From Desulforapulum sp034007745 (lineage in GTDB: Bacteria; Desulfobacterota; Desulfobacteria; Desulfobacterales; Desulfobacteraceae), in assembly GCA_034007745.1 (NCBI GenBank), contig JAVEQI010000003.1, forward strand, positions 62,001 through 126,000: a stretch of DNA of 64,000 bases, written 5' to 3'. Shown one piece after another: positions 1 through 8,579 of the stretch. The notes beneath the pieces are model-generated. The model had not been told where the DNA came from. It saw only the letters and a list, made by a program, of their open reading frames with translations, and searched no databases. Both the position numbers and the translations under genes were made by a program. Each line of letters begins with the position of its first letter. Position 1 is the stretch's first letter.

Positions 1-2929
1 GGGGGAAGAGGATCCTGTGGTTAAGCTCATTGATTTTGAGACTCCGGAAAACAACCTTTTCCACGCCATCAACCAGTTCCGCATTGATACTCCAGGGTGT
101 GTAAGGCAGTTTATCATTCCTGATATTGTCCTGTTTGTGAATGGAATCCCCCTGGTGGTGGTGGAGTGTAAAAAGGGCGGGCCAACCTGTGCCAATCCCA
201 TGGATGAGGCCTTTGTGCAGTTGCAGCGGTACATGAACCAGCGAAGTGCCACAACGGCCCAGGGATTAAAGGAGGGGGAACCCCGGTTGTTTTATACCAT
301 ACTTCTATTGATCCGCACCTGCGGCCTTGGGGCGGATTTCGGGACCATCACATCCGGTGAGGAGCATTTTTTCCCCTGGAAGACCCAGTGGCCTGATGAC
401 GAGGATACTGCAAGGGGCAGAACAGAGCAGGAGCAGCTGATTGCCGGGATGCTGAACAAGAAGAACCTGATGCAGATTCTGCGGACATTCTCGGTGTTCA
501 TGGATACGGACACAGGCCCCCGGATCAAGGTGGTCTGCCGGTACCAGCAGTTTCGGGCAGCCAATAAAATTTGTGAACAGCTGAGAACCGGAAAAACACC
601 TGCCCAGCGAAGCGGGGTGGTCTGGCACACCCAGGGATCGGGCAAATCTTTGACCATGGTCTTTGCGGCGAGGATGATACGGGCGTCAAAAGATCTGAGT
701 GATTTTAAAATCGTGCTCATCAATGACCGAGTTGATCTTGAAGAGCAGCTGGGTAGAACTGCGGCCCTGATCGGCGGTCGGGTCAATATGATCGTCAGCA
801 CCAGGGATCTGCGTCGGAAGTTGAGCCGTGACACCTCGGACATCAATATGGTCATGGTGCACAAGTTCCAGATAAGAGAACAGGCTTTAACTCTTCAGGC
901 GGCCGAAGTCCTGGCCACCTACCAGGCCATGCCGTCGGGAAAAAGCTTTGGCGAGATCAATGATTCCCAGCGGATTTTGTTGATGATTGACGAGGCCCAC
1001 AGGACCCAGAGTTCAGACCTGGGGGATAATATTGTGGAGGCCTTTCCCAATGCCGCCAGGATCGCATTCACCGGAACTCCCCTGATCACCAAACGCCATG
1101 GAGAGAAAAAAACTTATAAACGGTTCGGCCACTATATCGATACCTATCGGCTGATGGATGCGGTCAATGACGGTGCCACACTCCAGATCCTCTACGAGGG
1201 GAAAACCGCAGACACGGCATTGAATGAGAAGCATGGCTTTGAAACAGCCTTTGAAGACATGTTCAGGGACCGGTCAGAGGAAGAGCTCCTGGCCATTAAG
1301 AAAAAGTATGGGGTCACCGGTGATATTCTCGAAGCCCAGGAGCGGATCAACGCCATTGCAAAGGATCTGGTGGACCACTATATCAACAATATCCTGCCCA
1401 ACGGATTCAAGGCCCAGGTGGTCTGCCATTCAAAACTTGCGGCCATCCGGTATCAAACGGCCATCCAGGATGCTTTAAAGGCCCGTGTGGCAAAGGAAAA
1501 GGCAAAAGAGGCTCCTGACCTTGAATGGATCAAAAAGCTGAAGTTTTTAAAGGCAGCCGTGGTCGTATCAAGCGATGGAACCAATGAAGCCGCCTGGATT
1601 ACCCAGGCAAATAAACAGGCCAGGGCCTGGAATGCAGTAAAAAATTTCTGCAGGCCCTTTGACTATGATGATCCGGACAAGGAATTTACGGGGATCGCTT
1701 TTTTGATTGTCTGCGATATGCTGCTCACAGGATTTGACGCCCCCATTGAACAGGTCATGTATATTGACAAAAAAATCCGGGAACATACCCTGCTCCAGGC
1801 CATTGCCAGGACCAATCGGGTGGCAAAGGGGAAGAATCGGGGGCTTATTGTTGACTATATCGGGCTTGCCAACCATCTTACCCAGGCCCTGACCCTGTAT
1901 GCGGCCACAGATGAACAAGAAGAGCTGGCCCAGGGGCTGAAAAGCATCACCTCTGAGATGCCGGTCTTAGAAGAGCGGTATCAACGGCTGGTGCAGTTGT
2001 TTGAAGCCCATAAGGTGAAAGGAATAGCTGATTTCGTCCAGGGGAAACTGCCGGATATGGGAGCCGATGCCGGGGTGGTCCATGATGCCGTGACTCTTCT
2101 CAAGGATGAAAAGATAAGATCGGATTTTCATGTCTATTTGAAAATGTTTTTAATGAGCATGGATATTATTCTGCCCAACCCTGGGGCACATCCCTATCGA
2201 GTCCCGGCCAAGAGGTTTGGCTATATTTTAAGGGTGGCAAAAGAACGGTATAAGGACACCAGCTTAAACCTTGGCGATGCAGGCCAAAAGGTAAAAGAAC
2301 TGATCAATGCCCATTTGATCAGTTTGGGAATCAATCCGATCGTCCCCCCTGTGGAATTGCTGGCAGATGATTTTATTGAAAGGCTGAACCACCATGCCAG
2401 GGGAAACAAAGAGGCCAAGGCAAGCGAAATGGAACACGCCATCAGAAAACATTGTACGGTTCATCATGATGAAGATCCGGCATTTTATGGACAGCTTTCG
2501 GAAAAAGTAGAGAACCTCATCGATCAGTATCAGGGCAATTGGGACATCCTGGCCGAAGAGCTTGAAAAATTGAGGACAACTGCCGTTGAAGGACGTAAAG
2601 TTGAAAAATACGGAATGGGCAGGGAAGCCGCCACTTTTTATGACCATATCGCCAATGAAGCCTTTGGCGGAAAAGATATACCGGATAAGACACATAAAAA
2701 GATGAAGGAATTGATGGAAGCCATTGTTGAAACCCTGCAAACCAGCATCGGAAGCATTGATTTCTGGACAAATGCAGACAAGCAGAAAAAGACCCGCAGC
2801 AAAATAAAGACTGCGTTGACGCTTACAGGGATCGATGAAATCAAAGACGGCCGGGAACGGATTGCCGTTGAGATCATGAAGCTTGCCAAAAACAGACATG
2901 ATGCATTGCTGAAAGGCGGTTCATCATGA
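1..2929 (+). CDS. hsdR: Type I restriction enzyme R subunit (HsdR), 5' end cut by window edge
   Basis: This is the motor and nuclease subunit of a type I restriction-modification complex, which translocates DNA using ATP and cleaves it. The frame is open to base 2, so the GTG at 17 is probably internal and the true start lies outside the window. Numbering from that GTG, the PD-(D/E)xK nuclease is visible as D36 and the VVVECKK motif (E50, K52). Superfamily 2 helicase motifs follow: Walker A TQGSGKS near 205-212, DEAH near 324-327 and the FTGTP motif near 350. The C-terminal coupling region is present. At 970+ residues it is close to the usual length of about 1000. It overlaps the next gene by ATGA. 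The hsdM and hsdS genes are not in this window and may lie upstream. Confidence 0.95.
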   Translation, partial: GEEDPVVKLIDFETPENNLFHAINQFRIDTPGCVRQFIIPDIVLFVNGIPLVVVECKKGGPTCANPMDEAFVQLQRYMNQRSATTAQGLKEGEPRLFYTILLLIRTCGLGADFGTITSGEEHFFPWKTQWPDDEDTARGRTEQEQLIAGMLNKKNLMQILRTFSVFMDTDTGPRIKVVCRYQQFRAANKICEQLRTGKTPAQRSGVVWHTQGSGKSLTMVFAARMIRASKDLSDFKIVLINDRVDLEEQLGRTAALIGGRVNMIVSTRDLRRKLSRDTSDINMVMVHKFQIREQALTLQAAEVLATYQAMPSGKSFGEINDSQRILLMIDEAHRTQSSDLGDNIVEAFPNAARIAFTGTPLITKRHGEKKTYKRFGHYIDTYRLMDAVNDGATLQILYEGKTADTALNEKHGFETAFEDMFRDRSEEELLAIKKKYGVTGDILEAQERINAIAKDLVDHYINNILPNGFKAQVVCHSKLAAIRYQTAIQDALKARVAKEKAKEAPDLEWIKKLKFLKAAVVVSSDGTNEAAWITQANKQARAWNAVKNFCRPFDYDDPDKEFTGIAFLIVCDMLLTGFDAPIEQVMYIDKKIREHTLLQAIARTNRVAKGKNRGLIVDYIGLANHLTQALTLYAATDEQEELAQGLKSITSEMPVLEERYQRLVQLFEAHKVKGIADFVQGKLPDMGADAGVVHDAVTLLKDEKIRSDFHVYLKMFLMSMDIILPNPGAHPYRVPAKRFGYILRVAKERYKDTSLNLGDAGQKVKELINAHLISLGINPIVPPVELLADDFIERLNHHARGNKEAKASEMEHAIRKHCTVHHDEDPAFYGQLSEKVENLIDQYQGNWDILAEELEKLRTTAVEGRKVEKYGMGREAATFYDHIANEAFGGKDIPDKTHKKMKELMEAIVETLQTSIGSIDFWTNADKQKKTRSKIKTALTLTGIDEIKDGRERIAVEIMKLAKNRHDALLKGGSS

Positions 2930-3633
2930 ATGCACGACGGGTCAAAGATATCGATTATATTCTGCTGCCGGGAACCCGGCGAAAAACCACGGATATTGTG
3001 ATTGAACGAAATGGTGTTGTTACGGTCCGGCCTCCCAAAGGAGTTACCCCGGAACAGGCCGATGCGGTCGTGGACAGTAAACGCATGTGGATTTATCGCA
3101 GTCTGGCCGAATGGCGGGATTTAAATGCCACGGCTGTGGTGCGTGAATGGGTGAATGGTGAATCTTTTCTTTACCTGGGTCGAAGTTACCGCCTGTCATT
3201 GAATGCCGTGCAAGCGGAGGATTTAATATTAAAACAAGGCCAATTCTGTCTAAAAAGATCCCTGATTGACCAAAAAGGTGAAGGGGCTGCCAGAAAAGCA
3301 TTTGAGTCTTTTTACTGCACCAAGGGTGAAAACCGGTTGAACAGGCGGGTCGAGTTTTTTGCCCCCAAAGTTGGCGTAAAACCAAGTGGATTGAAAGTTA
3401 AAGACCTGGGATTCAGGTGGGCAAGCTGCACAAAGGGCAATCTACTGCAATTTCATTGGAAATGCATGATGGCGCCGCCCAAAATAATCGATTATATGGT
3501 GGTCCATGAGCTGTGCCATATGCACCATAGAAACCATATGGAGTTGTTCTGGAATGAAGTCGACAAGGTGATGCCGGACTATCAAGAGCGAAAGCTCTGG
3601 CTCAAAAAGTATGGTGCAGGGTTGGATCTATAA
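2926..3633 (+). CDS. YgjP/DUF45-family zinc metallopeptidase
   Basis: This 235-residue protein carries the gluzincin signature HELCH (194-198) followed by HRNH and ELFW, the pattern of the M48-related YgjP (DUF45, SprT-like) family. The N-terminal half is the beta-rich domain typical of that family. The start codon overlaps the hsdR stop as ATGA, so translation is probably coupled. From established knowledge, members of this family are often encoded next to type I restriction genes, but their substrate and role there are not settled. The zinc ligands look intact, so activity is plausible. The assignment to family is firm; the function in the restriction locus is inference. Confidence 0.88.
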   Translation: MNARRVKDIDYILLPGTRRKTTDIVIERNGVVTVRPPKGVTPEQADAVVDSKRMWIYRSLAEWRDLNATAVVREWVNGESFLYLGRSYRLSLNAVQAEDLILKQGQFCLKRSLIDQKGEGAARKAFESFYCTKGENRLNRRVEFFAPKVGVKPSGLKVKDLGFRWASCTKGNLLQFHWKCMMAPPKIIDYMVVHELCHMHHRNHMELFWNEVDKVMPDYQERKLWLKKYGAGLDL

Positions 3634-3645
3634 GGGGAGGAGGCC

Positions 3646-3801
3646 ATGAACGAACAGAACCCATCTACTGGAACCAAAGATTTGACGGTTTCAAAGGTTG
3701 ACCGTCTCAAAATAGTTAAGAAATCAATTTCAAGCCTGGATATTCCCGAAACAGATTTCGGGAACATCGCCCAAAGCCCTCAATTCGATGGGATGGATTA
3801 A
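3646..3801 (+). CDS. Small hypothetical protein, 51 aa
   Basis: An ATG preceded by a strong GGGGAGG Shine-Dalgarno sequence (3634-3640) opens a 51-codon frame ending in TAA. The peptide is hydrophilic, with a basic middle (VDRLKIVKKS) and a C-terminal stretch rich in D, Q and F. It sits 12 bp after the metallopeptidase and 2 bp before the next gene, which fits membership of the same transcript. I do not recognise a family. Confidence 0.6.
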   Translation: MNEQNPSTGTKDLTVSKVDRLKIVKKSISSLDIPETDFGNIAQSPQFDGMD

Positions 3802-3803
3802 CA

Positions 3804-4073
3804 ATGGGTGCTGTTAGAATTCCATATGAGCAATTATCTCCCGAAGCTCTTCGTGGTGTTATCGAAGAATTTGTTACCCGTGATGGGACCGATTATGGAG
3901 AAAGGGAGGTCTCGGTTGAAACCAAAATTAAACAGGTTATGGAAAAGATAAAAGCCGGGAAAGTAGTCATCGTTTTTGATGGGAAATCAGAAACCTGTAA
4001 TATATTAAGAGGTGACGATCCTCTTTTGAAAAGGACGATGAATGAAAAACAAATCTTTTATTCGCAAAATTAA
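3804..4073 (+). CDS. YheU/UPF0270 family protein
   Basis: The first 70 residues match the small UPF0270 (YheU) family: IPYEQLSPEALRGVIEEFV, then the hallmark RDGTDYGERE, then a helix with VETKIKQV and a strand VVIVFD before ETCNIL. E. coli YheU is about 72 residues, and this protein is 89, with a short basic extension at the C-terminus. The biochemical function of the family is unknown. It starts 2 bp after the small upstream ORF and so probably closes the hsdR transcript. Confidence 0.82.
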   Translation: MGAVRIPYEQLSPEALRGVIEEFVTRDGTDYGEREVSVETKIKQVMEKIKAGKVVIVFDGKSETCNILRGDDPLLKRTMNEKQIFYSQN

Positions 4074-4127
4074 TACTTTGGTCCACCACATGAGCTGCAA
4101 CTCTGCTGCCAGAGCTTCTTCTCTTTA

Positions 4128-5558
4128 TTATTGTTTTGTTGCGGCGATTAACAACCCCTTGACCTGATTTCCTGACTGCTTCCTGATTACGGCTTTGGCC
4201 GCTTCCATCAGCTGTAATCCATGCCGGTTCAGGCAATCTTCAATATATGTCTGTGAGTGTGCATAGCGGCCAGAGGGAAAGAGCTGAAAATCAACGCCGT
4301 TGTTTTCCAGTCTTTCTACGGAAAATGTAATTATCCCTCCCCTGACAAGATATGCGGCTGCGGATCTGATGATCGGATCCAGATTCCCGAAATATACAAA
4401 CACGTCAGAGCTGTATATCAGGTCAAACTTTCTGGGAAACTTCCACTCCCCGAGCAGGTCAAAAACCTCGAGGCTCGTGTAGACTTCCTTTGCATCGGCT
4501 TTTTCGAGCATCCTTGACGATACATCGACTCCTGTGAGGCTTGTTGCAAACGGCCGATAGAGCTCGGCGCCCAGACCGGTGCCGCAGCCAAGGTCCAGAA
4601 CGTTCATCCCTTCCCTCAAATGGGGGCACACAAGATCAAACAGGAGCTCAGGGGTTTTGTATTCCAGCTCTTTGACCAGGATCGTTTCAAAATTTTCGGC
4701 ACATCGGTCAAAGATACTGCGCACATGCTCCACAGGGGCTGCATCGGGTGTGTTTGAACCTCCCAGGCTCTGGAGCATGAATTTTGCCGTTTTATTGTCC
4801 GGCTGTATCTCAAGCACCTTGGTGTAGTGCTCCCTGGCCTCCTTGAATCGTTCTGACTTTTGAAGGGAAATCCCGAGGTTCAGGTGGGCGGATGCATAAT
4901 CGGGCTGTATCTTGATGGCCTTTTTATAGGAGTCTGTAGCTTTTTTGCCCAAATTGAACTCGTCCTGGGCAACTCCAAGGTTGTTCCATGCTTCGGCCAT
5001 GTAAGGAGCGAACTTCACTGCCTTTTGAAAGCAGGACAGGGCTTTATCCTGTTGTCCGGTTTCCCTGTATGCCACACCCAGATTATTCCATGCTTCACCA
5101 ATATCGGGCTGCCTGTCCAGCATGGTTCTGTAAATATCTATGGCACCCCTGTGGTCGTTTTCCATCTGTTTCTGTCTGCCCAGGCTGTAGCACGCCGGTA
5201 GATGGGGTGGATTGAGGTCAACGGCTTTCTGGAATATTTTTTTAGCCTTATCCGGTCGGGACTGGTCCAGAAACAACGATCCAAGCGCATTCAGAGCATC
5301 ACCCCAGTCAGGCCTTGTTTTTAATACTTTTTCATAGCCTTTTTTTGCCTGGGCAAGCCTGCCCTGTCTGTGGGCTGAACAGGATTTTTTAAAAATGTGT
5401 TCAGTGTGTTCAGAGTTGTCGTTTGTGTGTGTTTTCAGAATCGGTTGTTTTTTTGAGTGATGCAAAGTCAGATGTCCATTTGTGATAATTGATGGTTCGC
5501 CGGGGAACCCCTCCCGGATATTCCCATTGATTTTTGAGTTTGACAGTATCATATCCAT
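4128..5558 (-). CDS. TPR-repeat SAM-dependent methyltransferase
   Basis: The 476-residue product has tandem tetratricopeptide repeats from about residue 55 to 265 (recurring patterns such as AWNNLGVAY and AFxKAV). These lead into a class I methyltransferase with motif I VLDLGCGTGLG (320-330) and the acidic VTGVDVSS-like strand after it. The linker with FDRCAENFE and YKTPELL is typical of the TPR-methyltransferase type. The substrate is unknown; the repeats suggest a protein or peptide partner. Two in-frame ATG codons lie two codons apart (5558 and 5552), and neither has a clear Shine-Dalgarno sequence, so the start is uncertain and could lie further in, because the first 50 residues look unconserved. 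It is convergent with the restriction cluster. Confidence 0.85.
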   Translation of the reverse strand: MDMILSNSKINGNIREGFPGEPSIITNGHLTLHHSKKQPILKTHTNDNSEHTEHIFKKSCSAHRQGRLAQAKKGYEKVLKTRPDWGDALNALGSLFLDQSRPDKAKKIFQKAVDLNPPHLPACYSLGRQKQMENDHRGAIDIYRTMLDRQPDIGEAWNNLGVAYRETGQQDKALSCFQKAVKFAPYMAEAWNNLGVAQDEFNLGKKATDSYKKAIKIQPDYASAHLNLGISLQKSERFKEAREHYTKVLEIQPDNKTAKFMLQSLGGSNTPDAAPVEHVRSIFDRCAENFETILVKELEYKTPELLFDLVCPHLREGMNVLDLGCGTGLGAELYRPFATSLTGVDVSSRMLEKADAKEVYTSLEVFDLLGEWKFPRKFDLIYSSDVFVYFGNLDPIIRSAAAYLVRGGIITFSVERLENNGVDFQLFPSGRYAHSQTYIEDCLNRHGLQLMEAAKAVIRKQSGNQVKGLLIAATKQ

Positions 5559-5703
5559 TTACCATGAACAATGTCAGAGAGCTGGAATAAAATAATAGAG
5601 GTATATTGTGGGGGAATTTTTGTTTTGATTTTTTACCTTGGGAAAGGTAGTATTCATGGTGACGAATTATCCTTTTGTAATTATTCAAAATTGAGTCTCT
5701 AAC

Positions 5704-6465
5704 ATGAGGGGAACGATGCGCGAATATCCGCCAAAACCCGACAGGGTGTATTTCTTCGGTACCTGCTTGATAGATATGGCTTATCCTGAAGCTGGAATGG
5801 CTGCCATCCGGCTGATTCAGAGGGAAGGGGTGGAGGTGATCTTCCCAAGAAAACAGTCCTGTTGCGGACAGCCGGCCTATAATTCAGGCTTTTCAGATGA
5901 AGCGCGCAGGGTGGCCGCAAAGCAGATGGAAATTTTTCAAGAACCCTATCCTATCGTGGTACCCTCGGGTTCCTGTGCGGGCATGATGCGCCATCATTAT
6001 CCGCGACTATTCGACAATGGCGCCGACAGATCCCGGGTTGAGGCGTTTTCTGAACGGGTCTTCGAACTGACGGAATTTCTCGTTCATGTGTTGAATGTAA
6101 AATTAGAGGACCGGGGAGAGCCGGTCACTGTCACCTGGCACTCCTCCTGTCATGCGGCCCGTGAGATGGGGGTCATAGAGGACAGCAAGTCCCTCATCCG
6201 TCAGCTCAAAAGAGTAACCCTGGTGGAACTTGAAAATGAGGATCAATGCTGCGGGTTCGGCGGAACTTTTGCAGTCAAGCAACCGGAGATATCCGAGGCC
6301 ATGGTCGAGGACAAGATCGACGACATTCAGAAGACGGGCGCCGCCCAGGTCCTTTCCGGGGACTGCGGCTGCCTCATGAACATTACCGGTGCCATGGAGC
6401 ACAGGAAGATACCGATCACCGGCCTGCATCTTGCCGAGTTCATATGGGGGCGCATCAATGGATAA
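5704..6465 (+). CDS. lutA: L-lactate oxidation complex subunit LutA (CCG-domain protein)
   Basis: LutA is one of three subunits of the LutABC iron-sulfur lactate dehydrogenase system. Two CCG domains (the type also found in HdrB) are visible. The first has FGTC and SCCGQPAYNSG (C53, C54); the second has WHSSCHAAREMG and the QCCGFGG motif. The 253-residue length is typical. The true start may be the second methionine (MREYPP) at 5716. It overlaps lutB by 8 bp (ATGGATAA), and lutB overlaps lutC by 8 bp, so the three form a tight operon. An alternative reading is the related LldEFG naming. Substrate choice (L-lactate or another 2-hydroxy acid) is inferred from the family. Confidence 0.93.
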   Translation: MRGTMREYPPKPDRVYFFGTCLIDMAYPEAGMAAIRLIQREGVEVIFPRKQSCCGQPAYNSGFSDEARRVAAKQMEIFQEPYPIVVPSGSCAGMMRHHYPRLFDNGADRSRVEAFSERVFELTEFLVHVLNVKLEDRGEPVTVTWHSSCHAAREMGVIEDSKSLIRQLKRVTLVELENEDQCCGFGGTFAVKQPEISEAMVEDKIDDIQKTGAAQVLSGDCGCLMNITGAMEHRKIPITGLHLAEFIWGRING

Positions 6466-7891
6466 CAACGGGGCAGCCGCACATTTTGATTTTAAAGCCA
6501 ATGTCAGAAAGGCGCTTAAAAACAGCCAGCTGAGGTCCAACCTTAAATTTGCCATGGGAAGCATGACGGCGAAGAGAAGGGTCATCTTCAGCGATTCCGA
6601 GGCATTCGAAGCCTTAAGGGTTCAGGGAAGCGCCATTCGCAGGCGGGCATTGCTTAAGCTGCCTGAACTGCTGGAGAGGCTCGAAAAAAAATGTACCGAG
6701 AACGGGATTTCGGTACACTGGGCAGAAACTACCGACGAGGCCAACCGGATCGCTCTTCGTATCGTCAAGGACCACAATGCCGTCAGGGTGGTCAAGGGCA
6801 AGTCTATGGTATCCGAGGAGATGCATCTGAACCATTTCCTTGCCGAGCACGGCATCGAGTCCCTTGAAACGGATCTGGGCGAGTTCATCATCCAGCTTGA
6901 TGGAGAAACTCCGTCCCACATCATCGTTCCTGCCATCCATAAAAACAGGCAGGAGATCGCCCGTACCTTTCAAGAAAAAATTCCCGGAACCCCTTACACC
7001 GAGGTTGTGGAGGAACTCAACGCCATTGCCCGGAAAACCCTGCGCCGGAAATTTTACGAGGGTGAGGTCGGCCTGAGCGGGGTCAACATGGCCGTTGCCG
7101 AGACCGGGACCTTGTGCCTGGTCGAAAACGAGGGCAACGGGCGCATGTGCACCACGGTGCCGCCCGTCCATATCGCCGTCATGGGGATAGAAAAGGTCGT
7201 GGAAAAACTCGCAGACGTGCCGCCGTTGGTGCGGCTTCTGACTGGTTCGGCTACAGGGCAGCTCATCACCACCTATGTCAATATGATCACATCCCCCCGC
7301 CGTCCCGGAGAAAAGGATGGTCCCACCGAGGTCCATCTTATTCTTCTGGACAACGGCCGTTCGTCCATCCTGTCCGATCCGGAGCTGCGCCAGACCCTGC
7401 AGTGCATCCGGTGCGGCACCTGCCTGAACCACTGCCCGGTTTACACACGCATCGGCGGCCACGCCTACGGGTTTATCTATCCCGGCCCTATCGGAAAAAT
7501 TCTGACCCCCCAGATGGAGGGCCTCGAAAAGGCCGGCGCTATCTCAACGGCTTCGACCCTCTGCAACGCCTGCGAGGAGGTCTGCCCGGTCAAAATTCCC
7601 ATCCCCAATCTGATCCGGCGGATCAGAGACGAGAGCTACGACCCAGAAGGATCGATTCCCGGACACGGATTCAAGCGGACGTTTGCCGAATCAGCCGTTT
7701 GGAAGGGATGGGAACTTGTCAACCGCCACCGGATGCTCAATGCCGTCAGCACACGACTCGCCGGTATTTTCGGGCCCATCCTGCCCAGGATCGGCCCTCT
7801 TAATGCGTGGACCCGAATGCGGACCCGACCGGTCTTCGCCAAAAAAAGCCTCCATGACATGGCAAGGGAAGAGGGGATCAAAAATGACTGA
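6458..7891 (+). CDS. lutB: L-lactate oxidation complex subunit LutB (LUD domain plus 2[4Fe-4S])
   Basis: The start at 6458 is chosen because it overlaps the lutA stop and gives the usual LutB length (477 aa); a longer frame to 6389 only copies lutA in another frame. The LUD domain (about 50-290) includes VAETGTLCLVENEGN. A ferredoxin-like domain follows, with CIRCGTCLNHCP (from about C315) and CNACEEVCP (from about C368), enough for two [4Fe-4S] clusters. The C-terminal segment after IPIPNLI matches LutB. It acts in the cytoplasm as the electron-carrying subunit of the complex with LutA and LutC. Confidence 0.93.
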   Translation: MDNNGAAAHFDFKANVRKALKNSQLRSNLKFAMGSMTAKRRVIFSDSEAFEALRVQGSAIRRRALLKLPELLERLEKKCTENGISVHWAETTDEANRIALRIVKDHNAVRVVKGKSMVSEEMHLNHFLAEHGIESLETDLGEFIIQLDGETPSHIIVPAIHKNRQEIARTFQEKIPGTPYTEVVEELNAIARKTLRRKFYEGEVGLSGVNMAVAETGTLCLVENEGNGRMCTTVPPVHIAVMGIEKVVEKLADVPPLVRLLTGSATGQLITTYVNMITSPRRPGEKDGPTEVHLILLDNGRSSILSDPELRQTLQCIRCGTCLNHCPVYTRIGGHAYGFIYPGPIGKILTPQMEGLEKAGAISTASTLCNACEEVCPVKIPIPNLIRRIRDESYDPEGSIPGHGFKRTFAESAVWKGWELVNRHRMLNAVSTRLAGIFGPILPRIGPLNAWTRMRTRPVFAKKSLHDMAREEGIKND

Positions 7892-8546
7892 AAACACAAG
7901 GGAAAGGATATTAAAAAGACTCCACACAGCGGTGAGTGACCGACAGGATCTTCCCGTCGTTCCCCCTGTTTTGCAGACGCCGCCCCTCAGCCGGGATGAA
8001 AAGCTTGAACAGTTGAAAACCCTCATGACGGCCATGAGGGCCGAGGTGCATGTGGTGCCCAGTGAATCCTGGACAGACCGCCTGAAGGAGATTCTCAGGG
8101 CAAAGGAGCTTGGGCAGATGCTCTATGCGCCTGGAACGCCGGTGGGGGATGCCGTGAAAGAGGCCTGGGCCGGGGGGGGCGAGGGCCTGCCCGGCCTCAG
8201 GGCCTATGATGCGGCGGTGGAAACCTTTAAGGACGAACTCTTCACCATAGATGCTGGTATTACAGGAACTGCGGGGGGCATTGCCGAGACAGGGGCCTTG
8301 ATCCTCTGGCCGGACGAGAAAGAGCCCCGCCTGATGTCCCTGGTGCCTGGGGTTCATATTGCCGTTCTTGACGCAGGCCGGATTTACGAAACCTTTGCCG
8401 AGGCTCTGGAGAAAGAAGACTGGGTCAACCGGATGCCCGCCAATGCCCTTCTTATCTCTGGACCATCTAAAACGGCCGACATCGAGCTGGTTCTGGCCTT
8501 CGGCGTCCATGGACCCAGGGAGCTCATCGTCCTGGTGCTGAACTAA
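7884..8546 (+). CDS. lutC: L-lactate oxidation complex subunit LutC (LUD domain)
   Basis: The third subunit is a LUD-domain protein of 220 residues. The start at 7884 overlaps the lutB stop and removes about 67 non-homologous residues from the longer open frame. The family motif is present as TGTAGGIAETGALILWP, and the C-terminal block SKTADIELVLAFGVHGPRE is the conserved LutC end. It is co-transcribed with lutAB, with no intergenic space. A FadH-like flavoprotein follows 33 bp downstream in the same direction and could share the transcript. Confidence 0.92.
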   Translation: MTENTRERILKRLHTAVSDRQDLPVVPPVLQTPPLSRDEKLEQLKTLMTAMRAEVHVVPSESWTDRLKEILRAKELGQMLYAPGTPVGDAVKEAWAGGGEGLPGLRAYDAAVETFKDELFTIDAGITGTAGGIAETGALILWPDEKEPRLMSLVPGVHIAVLDAGRIYETFAEALEKEDWVNRMPANALLISGPSKTADIELVLAFGVHGPRELIVLVLN

Positions 8547-8579
8547 ATCCAACCAGTATTTTGTACAGGAGAGTCTACC

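Noticed and set aside
6389..6457. Longer N-terminus for lutB
   Set aside because: These 23 codons only re-read lutA in another frame and are unlike LutB N-termini. The ATG at 6458 gives the normal length.
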